Shown: piece by piece, positions 35,101-44,523 of the stretch
Position numbering within the stretch: the stretch's first letter is position 1
Layout: each line of letters begins with the position of its first letter
Assembly (NCBI GenBank): GCA_964602115.1
Contig: CAZRQN010000002.1
Location: 1-64,000, forward strand
Reading direction: 5' to 3'
DNA length: 64,000 bases
Origin: JANOGU01 sp964602115
Lineage (GTDB): Bacteria > Pseudomonadota > Alphaproteobacteria > Rhodobacterales > Rhodobacteraceae
Made by a program: the position numbers and the translations under genes
The notes under the pieces: generated by a model
Database searches by the model: none
The model's input: the letters and a program-made list of their open reading frames with translations, nothing else
What the model was told of the DNA's origin: nothing

Positions 35101-36570
35101 ATGAGCACCACGCATCCTTTTCCCGGTTCCGCCGCCAGCGCGCAGTCAGACGATCGGCTCGGGCTTTGGTCGCTGATTGCCCTTGTCGTCGGATCCATGA
35201 TCGGGGGCGGCGTCTTCAGCCTGCCGCAGAACATGGCCAAGGGGGCGTCGCCCGGGGCGGTGATGCTTGGCTGGCTGATCAGTGGCGTGGGCATCCTGGC
35301 GCTCGCGCTGGTCTATCAGGGGCTTTCGATGCGCAAGCCAGCGCTGGACGCCGGGCCCTATGCCTATGCCCGCGCCGGGTTCGGCGATTTCATCGGCTTT
35401 AACAGCGCCTGGGGCTACTGGCTCAGCGCCTGGATCGGCAACGTTTCCTATGCCGTCCTGATCTTCGGCGCGCTCAGCTATTTTGTCCCGGCTTTCGGCG
35501 CCGAGGGGAACACCTGGCAGGCGATCCTCGGCGCGTCGATCTGCCTCTGGGCGATCCATGCGCTGGTGCTGGTCGGCGTCCGTCAGGCGGCCATCGTCAA
35601 TGTCGTGACGACCATCGCCAAGCTCGCGCCGATCTTCATCTTCATCGTTGCGCTGCTGGCGGTCTTCCACCTGCCGACCTTCAAGCTCGATCTCCGGGGC
35701 GCGGGGGTGCCGGACCTGGGCGACGTGATGACCCAGGTGAAAAGCACGATGCTGGTCACGCTCTGGGTGTTCATCGGAATCGAGGGGGCGAGCGTCGTCT
35801 CGGCCCGCGCCGCGCGGCGCGACGACATCGGGCGGGCGACGATCCTTGGATTTCTCGTCTCCCTGGCCGTCTATCTTCTGGTCTCGCTTCTGTCTTTCGG
35901 GATCATGACCCAGCCCGAACTGGCCGCCCTTCCGGGTACGGCCTCCATGGCCGATGTGCTGGAAAAGGTCGTCGGGCCCTGGGGGTCGGTGCTGGTGCGG
36001 ATCGGCCTCGTCGTCTCGGTCGCAGGAGCGTTCCTCAGCTGGACGCTCTTTGCCGCCGAAATCCCCTACCGCGCCGCCAGCGAGGGGATGCTGCCCGACA
36101 TCTTCGCCTCCGAGAACGGCAAGGGCTCGCCCTCGGGCGCGCTCTGGATCACCAACATTCTCGTCCAGTTCTTCCTGATCCTGACGCTCTACGCCAACTC
36201 GACCTATCTCGCGCTCTTCTACATCGCCTCGACGGCGATCCTCGTGCCCTATGTCCTTTCGGGCGCCTATGCGGTCAAACTGGCGCTCAGCGGCGAGGGC
36301 TATCGAGCGGGGGAAGCGCGGGGGCGCGACATGGTCGTGGGCGCGCTTGCCACGGTCTATGGAGCCTGGCTCGTCTATGCCGCAGGCCCGAATTACCTCC
36401 TGATGTGCGCGATCCTCTATGCGCTGGGGATCCCCTTCTATTGGTGGGCGCGCCAGGAACGCGGCGAGCGGGCCTTTACCGGGGTCGAGGGCCTGATCGC
36501 CCTGGCCATCGTGATCGCGGCAGGGATCGCATCCTATCTGATGTGGACCGGCGCAATCAGTGCCCTGTGA
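35101..36570 (+). CDS. arcD: Arginine/ornithine antiporter ArcD-type (APC family)
   Basis: A 489-residue transporter with 12-13 hydrophobic segments. The APC-family start VVGSMIGGGVFSLPQNMAKG at about residues 30-49 and FIGIEGASVVSARA near residue 225 identify the basic amino acid/polyamine antiporter group. Position as first gene of arcDABC supports arginine uptake in exchange for ornithine, the electroneutral exchange of the arginine deiminase pathway. The next gene begins 13 nt downstream. An upstream FNR-type box suggests induction under low oxygen. Confidence 0.9.
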   Translation: MSTTHPFPGSAASAQSDDRLGLWSLIALVVGSMIGGGVFSLPQNMAKGASPGAVMLGWLISGVGILALALVYQGLSMRKPALDAGPYAYARAGFGDFIGFNSAWGYWLSAWIGNVSYAVLIFGALSYFVPAFGAEGNTWQAILGASICLWAIHALVLVGVRQAAIVNVVTTIAKLAPIFIFIVALLAVFHLPTFKLDLRGAGVPDLGDVMTQVKSTMLVTLWVFIGIEGASVVSARAARRDDIGRATILGFLVSLAVYLLVSLLSFGIMTQPELAALPGTASMADVLEKVVGPWGSVLVRIGLVVSVAGAFLSWTLFAAEIPYRAASEGMLPDIFASENGKGSPSGALWITNILVQFFLILTLYANSTYLALFYIASTAILVPYVLSGAYAVKLALSGEGYRAGEARGRDMVVGALATVYGAWLVYAAGPNYLLMCAILYALGIPFYWWARQERGERAFTGVEGLIALAIVIAAGIASYLMWTGAISAL

Positions 36571-36582
36571 CCGGAGCTGCCC

Positions 36583-37803
36583 ATGACCCTCGGCGTTCAC
36601 TCGGAAACCGGACGGCTCAGGCAGGTCATCGTCTGCCGCCCTGGCCTCGCCCACCGCCGCCTCACGCCCTCGAACTGTCAGGAACTGCTCTTTGACGATG
36701 TCTTCTGGGTCAAGCAGGCACAGAAGGACCATGACGTCTTCGCGCGTGTGATGCGCGACGAAGGGGTTGAGGTTCTGGACGTGAACCACCTTCTCGCCGA
36801 GGTGATGGAGCGGCCCGAGGGCCGCGCCTGGGTGCTCGACCACCGGATCACGCCGGACGATGTGGGCGTCGGCATGGGGGCGGAGCTGCGGGCCTGGCTG
36901 GAGGAATTGCCCGGGGCAAGGCTGGCCGAATTCCTCCTGGGCGGACTGGCCGCCGACGATCTGCCGTTCCGGCCGAGCGATCTCTTCGGGAGTTACCTCG
37001 GCCATCACGGCTTCATCCTGCCGCCGCTGCCCAATGCATTGTTCACCCGGGACTATTCCTCCTGGATCTACGGCGGGGTGACGGTGAACCCAATGTTCTG
37101 GCCCGCGCGCCGGCCCGAGACCCTGCTCGTCACCGCGATCTACAAGTTCCACCCGAAATTCGCGGGCCAGGTGACGATCCATTGGGGCGACCCGCTGCGG
37201 GACCACGGGCTGGCCACCCTGGAAGGCGGCGACGTGATGCCGGTGGGCAACCGCACGGTTCTGGTCGGCATGGGCGAGCGCTCCTCTCCGCAAGCGATCG
37301 GTCAGTTGGCCGTGGCGCTTTTCGCCAGGAATGTGGTGGACCGCGTGCTCGCCTTCCGCATCCCGGCCTCCCGCGCGGCGATGCATCTCGACACGGTCTT
37401 CACCCTCTGCGGCGGCGATGTGGTGACGACCTTCCGGGAGGTCGCCGAGGCGCTCGTCTGCTACGACATCCGCCCCGGCGAGGGGAAAGCGCCCCTGTCC
37501 TTCCGCCGCGACCCGAGGCCGATCTTCGAGATCGTGGCCGAGGTCCTGGGCTACCGGCGGCTCCAGATCGTCCCGACCGGCGGGACGACCGAGGAGGAGC
37601 GGGCCCGCGAGCAGTGGAACGACGGCAACAACGTACTCGCGCTGCGGCCCGGGGTGGTGGTCGCCTATGACCGCAACGACGACACCAACGCCGCGCTCAG
37701 GGCCGCCGGGATCGAGGTTCTGACCATCCCGGGCGCCGAACTGGGCCGGGGCCGGGGCGGCGGCCATTGCATGAGCTGCCCGACGATCCGCGATCCACTC
37801 TGA
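36583..37803 (+). CDS. arcA: Arginine deiminase ArcA
   Basis: A 406-residue enzyme converting arginine to citrulline and ammonia. The family landmarks are all there: SETGRLRQVIVCRPG at the start, NALFTRDYSSWI with the substrate-binding FTRD, LEGGDVMPV, HLDTVFT with the catalytic His, and GRGRGGGHCMSCP with the catalytic Cys at about 396. The length matches bacterial arginine deiminases. It is followed after 17 nt by the carbamoyltransferase gene. Confidence 0.96.
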   Translation: MTLGVHSETGRLRQVIVCRPGLAHRRLTPSNCQELLFDDVFWVKQAQKDHDVFARVMRDEGVEVLDVNHLLAEVMERPEGRAWVLDHRITPDDVGVGMGAELRAWLEELPGARLAEFLLGGLAADDLPFRPSDLFGSYLGHHGFILPPLPNALFTRDYSSWIYGGVTVNPMFWPARRPETLLVTAIYKFHPKFAGQVTIHWGDPLRDHGLATLEGGDVMPVGNRTVLVGMGERSSPQAIGQLAVALFARNVVDRVLAFRIPASRAAMHLDTVFTLCGGDVVTTFREVAEALVCYDIRPGEGKAPLSFRRDPRPIFEIVAEVLGYRRLQIVPTGGTTEEERAREQWNDGNNVLALRPGVVVAYDRNDDTNAALRAAGIEVLTIPGAELGRGRGGGHCMSCPTIRDPL

Positions 37804-37820
37804 CCGGACAGGACCCCGCC

Positions 37821-38822
37821 ATGGCCTTCAACCTGAAGAACCGGAGCCTCCTTTCCCTGCGCGACTATACCCCGCGCGAGATCGGCTTCCTCCTGAAGCT
37901 TGCCGCCGATCTCAAGGCCGCGAAATATGCCGGGACCGAGGTTCCGAAACTGCGCGGCAAGGATATTGCCCTGATCTTCGAGAAGGATTCGACCCGGACA
38001 AGGGTCGGGTTCGAGGTTGCGGCCTATGACCAGGGCGCGCGGGTCACCTATCTGGGGCCGACCGGCAGCCATATCGGCCACAAGGAGACGGTCAAGGACA
38101 CCGCCCGAGTGCTGGGGCGCATCTACGATGCCATCGAATATCGCGGCTTCGGGCAGGAGGTGGTGGAGGAACTGGCGAAAAATGCTGGCGTGCCGGTCTA
38201 TAACGGCCTGACGGATCAATTCCACCCGACGCAGATTCTCGCCGATTTCCTGACCATGCAGGAGCACAGCGAGAAACCCCTGCGCGAGATTGCCTTTGTC
38301 TTCGTAGGTGACGCCGCCAACAACATGGGTGACAGCCTGCTGATCGGCGGGGCGAAGATGGGCATGGATGTCCGGCTCTGTGCCCCCGGGGCCTGCTGGC
38401 CGCACCAGTCAATCCGGGACGAGGCGGCGGCGGTCGCCCGCGAAACCGGCGCACGGATCATGGTCAGCGATGACATCGCCAAGGCAGTCGCGGGCGTCGA
38501 TTTCGTCTATACTGATGTCTGGCTTTCCATGGGCGAGCCCGCAGAGAAGTGGGCCGAACGCATCCGCCTGCTGATGCCCTATCAGGTCAACGCCGCGATG
38601 ATGGCCGGGACAGGCAACCCGCGCGTGAAGTTCATGCATTGCCTGCCCGCCTTCCATAATGCCGGGACGACCGTCGGGGCCGAGATCAAGGAGAAATTCG
38701 GCATCGAAGCGATGGAGGTGACCGAGGAAGTCTTCGAAAGCCCCGCCTCGATCGTCTTCGATCAGGCCGAGAACCGGCTCCATACGATCAAGGCGGTTCT
38801 GGTCGCCACGCTGGGGGCCTGA
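37821..38822 (+). CDS. arcB: Ornithine carbamoyltransferase, catabolic type
   Basis: A 333-residue enzyme. ATG 37821 gives the family N-terminus (MAFNLKNRSLLSLRDYTPRE). Carbamoyl-phosphate site EKDSTRTRVGFE near 54-65, QFHPTQ in the middle, and ornithine-binding HCLPAFHN near residue 274. In this operon it works in the catabolic direction, citrulline plus phosphate to ornithine plus carbamoyl phosphate. The length and close ArcB-type N-terminus fit the catabolic rather than the ArgF type. The carbamate kinase gene starts 1 nt after its stop. Confidence 0.96.
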   Translation: MAFNLKNRSLLSLRDYTPREIGFLLKLAADLKAAKYAGTEVPKLRGKDIALIFEKDSTRTRVGFEVAAYDQGARVTYLGPTGSHIGHKETVKDTARVLGRIYDAIEYRGFGQEVVEELAKNAGVPVYNGLTDQFHPTQILADFLTMQEHSEKPLREIAFVFVGDAANNMGDSLLIGGAKMGMDVRLCAPGACWPHQSIRDEAAAVARETGARIMVSDDIAKAVAGVDFVYTDVWLSMGEPAEKWAERIRLLMPYQVNAAMMAGTGNPRVKFMHCLPAFHNAGTTVGAEIKEKFGIEAMEVTEEVFESPASIVFDQAENRLHTIKAVLVATLGA

Positions 38823-38823
38823 G

Positions 38824-39747
38824 GTGCTGATCGTCGCGGCCCTGGGCGGCAATGCCCTTCTGCGGCGCGGCCAGCCGCTGACGGCCGAACTTCAGCGCGC
38901 CAATGTCCGGGTCGCGGCCCAGGCCCTGGCGCATATCGTCCGGGCCGGGCACCGGCTGGTCGTGACCCATGGCAACGGCCCGCAGGTCGGGCTTCTGGCG
39001 CTGCAGGGAGCGGCCTACCGGCCGGACGAGGCCTATCCGCTGGACGTGCTCGGTGCCGAGACCGAGGGCATGATCGGCTATATGATCGAGCAGGAACTGG
39101 AGAATGTCCTGGCTCATCGCCAACCGGTCGCGACGCTCCTGACCCAGGTGGTGGTTGACGCCCGCGACCCGGCCTTTGCCAAACCGACCAAATTCGTCGG
39201 CCCGGTCTATGACCGGCCGGAGGCCGAATCCCGGGCAAGGGCGGCCGGCTGGAACATTGCCCCGGATGGCGACAAGTGGCGCCGGGTCGTGCCTTCGCCC
39301 AAACCCATCGAAATTCCTGACCTGCGGGTGCTGCGGCTGCTGCTTGACGCGGGCGTGACCGTCATCTGCGCCGGCGGAGGCGGCATCCCGGTGCTGCGCA
39401 GCCCCGATGGCAGTCTGATCGGGGTCGAGGCGGTGATCGACAAGGACGCGGCCAGCGCGTTGCTGGCGGCGGAACTTGATGCAGATGCGCTCCTCCTCCT
39501 GACGGATGTCGATGGCGTCTATGACGACTGGGGAACCCGGCGGCAGCGACGCCTGGACAGGCTCTCCCGGGCAGAGGCCCAAGCCCGGACCTTTCCGGCC
39601 GGGTCGATGGGACCAAAGGTCGAGGCTGCGGTGGCCTTTGCGGAAAGGACCGGAAAGGTCGCGGGCATCGGCAGGCTTGACCAGGCGCTGGCGATCCTGA
39701 GCGGAACCTCCGGCACGCTTGTCGGAGACCTGCGTCCGACGACCTAG
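38824..39747 (+). CDS. arcC: Carbamate kinase ArcC
   Basis: A 307-residue kinase with GTG start. The amino-acid-kinase fold is evident: VAALGGNALLRRGQPL at the start, VVTHGNGPQVGLLALQ near 40-56, ICAGGGGIPVL near 180-190, VIDKDAASALLA, LLLTDVDGVY, and MGPKVEAAVAF. It makes ATP from carbamoyl phosphate and ADP, which is the energy yield of the arginine deiminase route. It is the last gene of the operon. Confidence 0.96.
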   Translation: MLIVAALGGNALLRRGQPLTAELQRANVRVAAQALAHIVRAGHRLVVTHGNGPQVGLLALQGAAYRPDEAYPLDVLGAETEGMIGYMIEQELENVLAHRQPVATLLTQVVVDARDPAFAKPTKFVGPVYDRPEAESRARAAGWNIAPDGDKWRRVVPSPKPIEIPDLRVLRLLLDAGVTVICAGGGGIPVLRSPDGSLIGVEAVIDKDAASALLAAELDADALLLLTDVDGVYDDWGTRRQRRLDRLSRAEAQARTFPAGSMGPKVEAAVAFAERTGKVAGIGRLDQALAILSGTSGTLVGDLRPTT

Positions 39748-40125
39748 GGAAAGAACCCATCGATCCGTTTGCGGACGGCAGTGCGGCCTCCGCCACGCCC
39801 GGCATCCGAGTTGGGGTCCCTTGCCGGTGGCGCGCGTCCCGCCTCGCGCGCCGCCCCCGGCGCCTTCGCCATGCGCGTCCTGACCTCAACTTCGGCCCGT
39901 CGCGAGGCGGCATCCGTTTCGAACCGGACCACCGTGAAGTTGGGCGCCGGGCCTGCCAGTCCAACACCGTATCGCCGAATGCCGGACAGAGACTCGCGCC
40001 GCCCTGACCGGAAGTACCGGACGCGAATGCAGCCCTCCAGATGCCGGCGGGGCTCGCAAGCTGCGAAAGACGCACCATGGCGGCTATGGCAAGAACGCCA
40101 TCAATGCGTTGGAAGTGGCGGTGCC

Positions 40126-40215
40126 GTCAGACGAATGCGAACGCGTCTCCGCCTGCCCTACGCACGCCGGGCGTCAGGACGCGAGAAGGCCGCGCCGCTC
40201 GGCGAGAGCGGCGGC
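40126..40215. repeat. Direct repeat, left copy (about 90 bp)
   Basis: It aligns without gaps to 63474-63563 at roughly 83% identity by eye, including an identical 17-bp run GTCAGACGAATGCGAAC and an identical GAGAGCGGCGGC. On the minus strand both copies would encode a similar frame end (AAALAERRGLLAS here, AAALSEWRGLLAA there, each followed by a stop). Probably the end of one mobile element present at both edges of the 41-63 kb cargo. Confidence 0.65.
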
Positions 40216-40269
40216 TCGGTTCGCATTGCAGTGGTCACGGGAGGACAGGGCGCGCCCCGGGGGAAATGG

Positions 40270-40713
40270 AACCGCACCCGGTTTGCCTGAGGCTGATTTC
40301 GGTTGAATGCGCGGCGAAGGGTCCAGGTTCCAGAGCGGCGTGGAAGTTGGTCTCGGCTTGTGACGGCGGGATGTTCCGGATTGGCTTGAGGAGACGGCGG
40401 TTGGTGAACCAGTCCACCCATTCCGGCGTTCGTATTCGACCGCTTCGAAGCTGCTCCACGGTCCAGGCTGGATGACCCCCGCCACCGCAAAACATGCTGA
40501 TGCGCTGCGAAGGAACTCGTTCGCCTTGCGCAGCTCATGGTTCTCCCGCTCTGGCGCATCCATCCTCTCGGCTACATGGGTCGGAACGCCTGGTCGCTGA
40601 CCGCTGCCGACGTCAGCCTTTTGGACCCGGTCGTTCAGCGCCGGCGGCATGCAGCCAATCCTCGTCGAGATCGACCTGACCGCCTGCCAGCGGGACGCGT
40701 GCTGGCCCTCGGT
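40270..40713 (-). mobile_element. IS3-family relic, internally deleted
   Basis: On the minus strand, about 40713-40484 encodes most of an IS3-type OrfA: SRWQAVRSISTRIGC, then ERENHELRKANEFLRSASAC with the leucine-zipper-like ending. At about 40465 the frame of the OrfB C-terminus begins at once: TPEWVDWFTNRRLLKPIRNI and PPSQAETNFHAALE. The roughly 200-residue DDE core of OrfB is missing, so the element is dead. Flanking 39748-41000 otherwise holds no supported gene. Confidence 0.8.
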
Positions 40714-40991
40714 GTGGAGAACCAACCGCACCGCACGCCCGCGCACTTCAGGGAGAAAACTTGTTCGTGGTCTTGCTGATGATGCTCATCCCACTCAAGG
40801 GTCTTAGCCTCCGGCAAACCCGGCGCGGTTCAAGTCCGACTTGTCGGGCAGCACCGTCAGGACGCCTAAGCCGTCTCCGGGCCGGGCTCGCAGAACCCCA
40901 AGGGGCGCGGACAATAAGCTATCAAAAACAATGAACTACATGAGAGCGCCGGAGTGGGCGCAAAGGAGAATGGCTTTGCAGCAGATCATGA

Positions 40992-41025
40992 TTGACTCTA
41001 AGGTTAGAATAAATATATCAATATA
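40992..41025 (+). promoter_or_regulatory. AT-rich promoter and GntR-type operator
   Basis: TTGACT (40992-40997), a 16-bp spacer and TATATC (41014-41019) make a sigma70-like promoter. TATAT CA ATATA (41014-41025) is a palindrome over the -10, a usual place for a GntR-family operator. The GntR gene starts 25-35 nt downstream, which fits autoregulation. Confidence 0.55.
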
Positions 41026-41049
41026 GTGAATATGGGCGAGGAGGGCTCA

Positions 41050-41808
41050 GTGACCTATGATGTTGAGCCGCTCCGGCGGCCCGAAGGGGGCTTGGCTGAC
41101 GAGCTTGTCCGCAGGATGGAGGCTCTGATCAGCGAGCGGGGCGCGCGTGGCGAAATGCGCCTCGGCTCCAAGGAGGAATTGCGGCAAGCCTTCCAGGTGG
41201 CGCATGGCACCTTGAACGAAGCGCTGCGCGTGCTCGAATCCCGCGGATTGATCGAGTTGCGGCGCGGCCCGCAGGGGGGCTGCTTCGTTGCCCGGCCCTC
41301 GGTCTATGTGCGTTTGAGCAACATCTTCCTGGGGTTCAAAGGTACGTCGGAAGAGACGGTGAAGGACTGCTTGTGGGTTCGTGATCAGCTTGAAGTTCTG
41401 ATCACCGTCGAGGCGGCCAAGGCCGCGCCGTCGCGGCCGCAAGATGTCGCCCGGCTTTACGAACTGCTGAAAAGTATGGGCGACACGGTCCACGAGCCGC
41501 AGGTCAGCTTGAAGTGGAACTGGGAGCTGCACCGCACGATCTGCCACATGGGGCGCAACAAGGTCCTGGCCGGCATGTATCTGGCGCTGCTCGATTATGT
41601 CGAAGCAGAGCTTGAAGTTGTTGCGCCCGCTTCCAGTGCGGAACGCAACAAGAAGATCATGGAAATGCACCGCGAGATCGTGGACGCCGTCGCATCGGGG
41701 GACCCGACTCGCGCCAAAATGGCCGCCCGCATGCACCCCTTGCCGCCCGAGGAGGCCGAACCAGCGGCTGCCAGTGCGGCACAGTCCGACCGCTTGGATG
41801 GAGAGTGA
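41050..41808 (+). CDS. GntR/FadR-type regulator of sugar-type cassette
   Basis: A 252-residue regulator. GTG 41050 is chosen because GAGGAGGG lies 5 nt upstream. The winged helix-turn-helix is at about 15-75 (RLGSKEELRQAFQVAHGTLN, VLESRGLIELRRGPQGGCFV), followed by an all-helical FCD-type effector domain (DQLEVLITVEAAKAAPSRP, NWELHRTICHMGRNKVLAGM, MHREIVDAVASGDPTRAK). The FCD metal-ligand His residues are partly visible. Its stop is followed 1 nt later by the ABC ATPase start, so it is cotranscribed with the cassette it probably represses. Confidence 0.88.
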   Translation: MTYDVEPLRRPEGGLADELVRRMEALISERGARGEMRLGSKEELRQAFQVAHGTLNEALRVLESRGLIELRRGPQGGCFVARPSVYVRLSNIFLGFKGTSEETVKDCLWVRDQLEVLITVEAAKAAPSRPQDVARLYELLKSMGDTVHEPQVSLKWNWELHRTICHMGRNKVLAGMYLALLDYVEAELEVVAPASSAERNKKIMEMHREIVDAVASGDPTRAKMAARMHPLPPEEAEPAAASAAQSDRLDGE

Positions 41809-41809
41809 C

Positions 41810-43348
41810 ATGCAGAATGTCGCATCTCAGTCCAATCCCGACGCCAAGGTGATCCTGACGTTCACGGGGGTGACCAAGCAGTTCGGCGGCACTCAGGCTT
41901 TGCGCAATGTCGACTTCGACGTTCGTTCGGGTGAGGCCCACGCGCTCTTGGGCGCAAACGGCGCCGGGAAATCCACGCTGATCAAGATCCTTGCCGGCAT
42001 CCACGCGCAGGACAAGGGCGAGATCCTGCTCGGTGGCGAGGCTTTGACAGAGGCCATGCTGGGAACCCGGATTTCCTTTGTTCATCAAGACCTCGGACTG
42101 ATCGACAGCATGAGCGTGGGCGAGAACATGGCGATGGCCTATGGCTATCCGCGCAAGGGACGACTGATTGACTGGGCATCGGTCAACGCGCGGGCGAGCA
42201 AGGCCCTGGCGCAACTTGGCACCCCGTTGCCCTCAGAGAGGAAGGTCGCCGATCTCAGCCAGGCGGAGAAGGCGATCGTTGCGATTGCCCGTGCCGTCGC
42301 GCGGAATGTGGACGTCCTTGTGCTGGACGAACCTACGGCCAGCCTGCCCGATGCCGATGTGGAACGGCTCTTCGCCGCCGTGCGCGCGCTGAAAGCGCAG
42401 AACGTCGGCGTCATCTATGTCAGCCATCGTCTTGATGAAATCTTCAAGATTGCCGATGCCGTGACCGTACTGCGCGACGGTCAGGTGGTGGCGACCTATC
42501 GGCCGCTGACCGTTACCCCGGACCAGCTGGTGCTGGACATTTGTGGCAAGGCGCCCATCAAACGCCACTCCGCCGGACGCAGGAGCCAGAGCCCTGTCGC
42601 CATGCGCGTGACCAATCTTGAAGTTGAAGGGGCAGGCCCGGTCACGTTCGAGGTGATGGCCGGCGAGATATTGGGCCTCGCCGGTTTGCGTGGCCAGGGC
42701 CAGGAGGCCGTCGGCCGTGCCATCGGGGGGCTGCGGCGGGCCGGCGCCGGCACTATCGAAGTTGGCGGGCGGGTCCAGTCCATCGCGGCTCCATCCCAAG
42801 CCATCGCTGCCGGGATCGGTTTCGCATCGTCAAAACGTGCAGAAGAAGGTTTGGCTGCGAACTTGACCGTTCGGGAGAACCTTTATCTCAACCCGACGAA
42901 TTTCGGCCGAAAAGCCCTTCAATTCCTGGGGGCACCCGCCGAAAGCCGGCAAGCGGCACAGGTTCTGAACCGGTTGGATGTGCGGCCGAAGGATCCCGAA
43001 AAGGATGTGATCACGCTGAGCGGCGGCAACCAGCAAAAGGTCGTCCTCGCCCGCCTCGTGGGGCAATCCTACAAGGTGCTCCTGCTGGAGGATCCGACCA
43101 TTGGCGTCGATGTGGGCGCCAAGGCCGAGATATACAACACGCTGGCAAAAGGCGCTGCAGATGGCGCCGCTTGCATCGTCGTTTCCACCGATCTCGAAGA
43201 ACTCGTCCAGATTTGCGACCGGGTCCTGGCCTTCGGTTCGGGTCGCATCGTCGAGGAAATCGACCGCGAGAATCTGACGATGGAAGTTCTGATCAGCGCG
43301 ATCAGCGGAGCCGACCGTCAGACTGAACTCATGACCCTGCCGTCCTGA
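41810..43348 (+). CDS. Sugar-type ABC importer ATPase (two ABC modules)
   Basis: A 512-residue protein with two tandem ABC modules, as in RbsA/XylG-type importers. First module: Walker A GANGAGKST at about 47-55, LSQAEKAIVAIARA as a variant signature, Walker B VLVLDEPTAS, and SHRLDE. Second module: GLRGQGQEAVG in place of a true Walker A, LSGGNQQKVVLARL signature, LLLEDPTIGVDVG, with the Walker B Glu replaced by Asp (LEDP), typical for the degenerate half. It pairs with the permease and binding protein downstream. Confidence 0.93.
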   Translation: MQNVASQSNPDAKVILTFTGVTKQFGGTQALRNVDFDVRSGEAHALLGANGAGKSTLIKILAGIHAQDKGEILLGGEALTEAMLGTRISFVHQDLGLIDSMSVGENMAMAYGYPRKGRLIDWASVNARASKALAQLGTPLPSERKVADLSQAEKAIVAIARAVARNVDVLVLDEPTASLPDADVERLFAAVRALKAQNVGVIYVSHRLDEIFKIADAVTVLRDGQVVATYRPLTVTPDQLVLDICGKAPIKRHSAGRRSQSPVAMRVTNLEVEGAGPVTFEVMAGEILGLAGLRGQGQEAVGRAIGGLRRAGAGTIEVGGRVQSIAAPSQAIAAGIGFASSKRAEEGLAANLTVRENLYLNPTNFGRKALQFLGAPAESRQAAQVLNRLDVRPKDPEKDVITLSGGNQQKVVLARLVGQSYKVLLLEDPTIGVDVGAKAEIYNTLAKGAADGAACIVVSTDLEELVQICDRVLAFGSGRIVEEIDRENLTMEVLISAISGADRQTELMTLPS

Positions 43349-43395
43349 ACACCACCGGCACATCCCATCAGGTGCGGCTCGGAACAACGGAAACA

Positions 43396-44439
43396 ATGGC
43401 GATGAACAGTACGAAAGCAAAGGCGTCACTGCCGAACACAACGCCAGCCGAGCCCGCAGACGCCCGGAGGCGCAGCCTGGGGCAAACGCTGCTCGGGGTG
43501 GCGTCGAACCAGGGGTTGTTCGTCCTCGCGATCATATTCGTCGTCGTCTATGCGATCCTTCTGCCCGACACCTTCCTGTCGAAACAGACGTTCCGTGCCA
43601 TCGTGGCGTCCAGCGTCATCGTGGCATTCCTCAGCCTTGCTCAAACGATCGTTGTGGCGTCGAACAATTACGACCTTTCCATCGCCTACAATCTGGGCCT
43701 GTCCCATATCGTGGTCCTGGGCATCCTCACCCAGACTAGTCTGCCGTGGCCACTTGCGGTGGCATTGACGGTCGGAATGGGCGTCGTGATTGGACTCATC
43801 AATGGCCTGCTGGTCGAGAAAGCGAAGATCGACAGCCTGATAGCGACACTTGGAATCGGCACGATCCTCTATGGTCTCGGTGCCTGGTACACTAACGGTG
43901 CGCAGGTGATCGGTGATCTTCCCGACTATTTCACGGCGATTAATGACGGGACGATCTTCGGGGTGCCGCTGCCCGCCCTTTTTGTCGCGGTACTGGTTGC
44001 GGCAGTCTGGATTGCCTTCGAGTACCTGCCGATCGGGCGTCAGGTCTATGCTGTTGGCGGCAATCGCAAAGCAGCGGTACTGACGGGCATCAATTCGCAG
44101 AAGCTGATCATCGGTGTCTTCATGGTCAGCGGTGCGATTGCAAGCTTCGCCGGAGTGGTCCTCGGTGCCCGGCTCCATGTCGCGCAAAGCGCGGTGGGGC
44201 CCGAGTTCCTGTTGCCCTCCTTTGTCGGTGCCTTGTTGGGCAGCACCACCATTCGACCGGGTCGCCCGAATGCTCTGGGCACGATTGTCGCTGTCCTTGT
44301 CCTGGCCATCGGGATCGCAGGACTGCAGCAACTCGGCGGCGGCTTCTGGGTAGAACCGGTCTTTCAGGGCTCCAGTCTCATCTTGTCCGTCGGGCTTGCG
44401 GGCTACGCCGCGCGGCGACGACGCGAGGGCAATCGCTAG
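43396..44439 (+). CDS. Sugar-type ABC importer permease
   Basis: A 347-residue permease of the RbsC/BPD_transp_2 family. A hydrophilic N-terminus of about 35 residues is followed by 8-10 spans. Family marks are SNNYDLSIAYNLGLSHIVVL, VIGLINGLLVEKAKIDSLIATLG and the cytoplasmic EYLPIGRQVYAVGGNRKAAVLTGI loop that contacts the ATPase. ATG 43396 is used; GTG 43372 is an alternative. It forms the membrane channel with the preceding ATPase. Confidence 0.92.
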   Translation: MAMNSTKAKASLPNTTPAEPADARRRSLGQTLLGVASNQGLFVLAIIFVVVYAILLPDTFLSKQTFRAIVASSVIVAFLSLAQTIVVASNNYDLSIAYNLGLSHIVVLGILTQTSLPWPLAVALTVGMGVVIGLINGLLVEKAKIDSLIATLGIGTILYGLGAWYTNGAQVIGDLPDYFTAINDGTIFGVPLPALFVAVLVAAVWIAFEYLPIGRQVYAVGGNRKAAVLTGINSQKLIIGVFMVSGAIASFAGVVLGARLHVAQSAVGPEFLLPSFVGALLGSTTIRPGRPNALGTIVAVLVLAIGIAGLQQLGGGFWVEPVFQGSSLILSVGLAGYAARRRREGNR

Positions 44440-44523
44440 GCGTGAACCGACGCAGGGCGTGAACAGGCCCGCATGACCGCCTGAATCAAGAGTCGTGCGA
44501 AACATAAAGGGAGGAATCCGAGA

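Noticed and set aside
35146..37767. 873-codon open frame antisense to arcD-arcA
   Set aside because: Asp/Arg/His-rich antisense shadow caused by high third-position GC of arcD and arcA.
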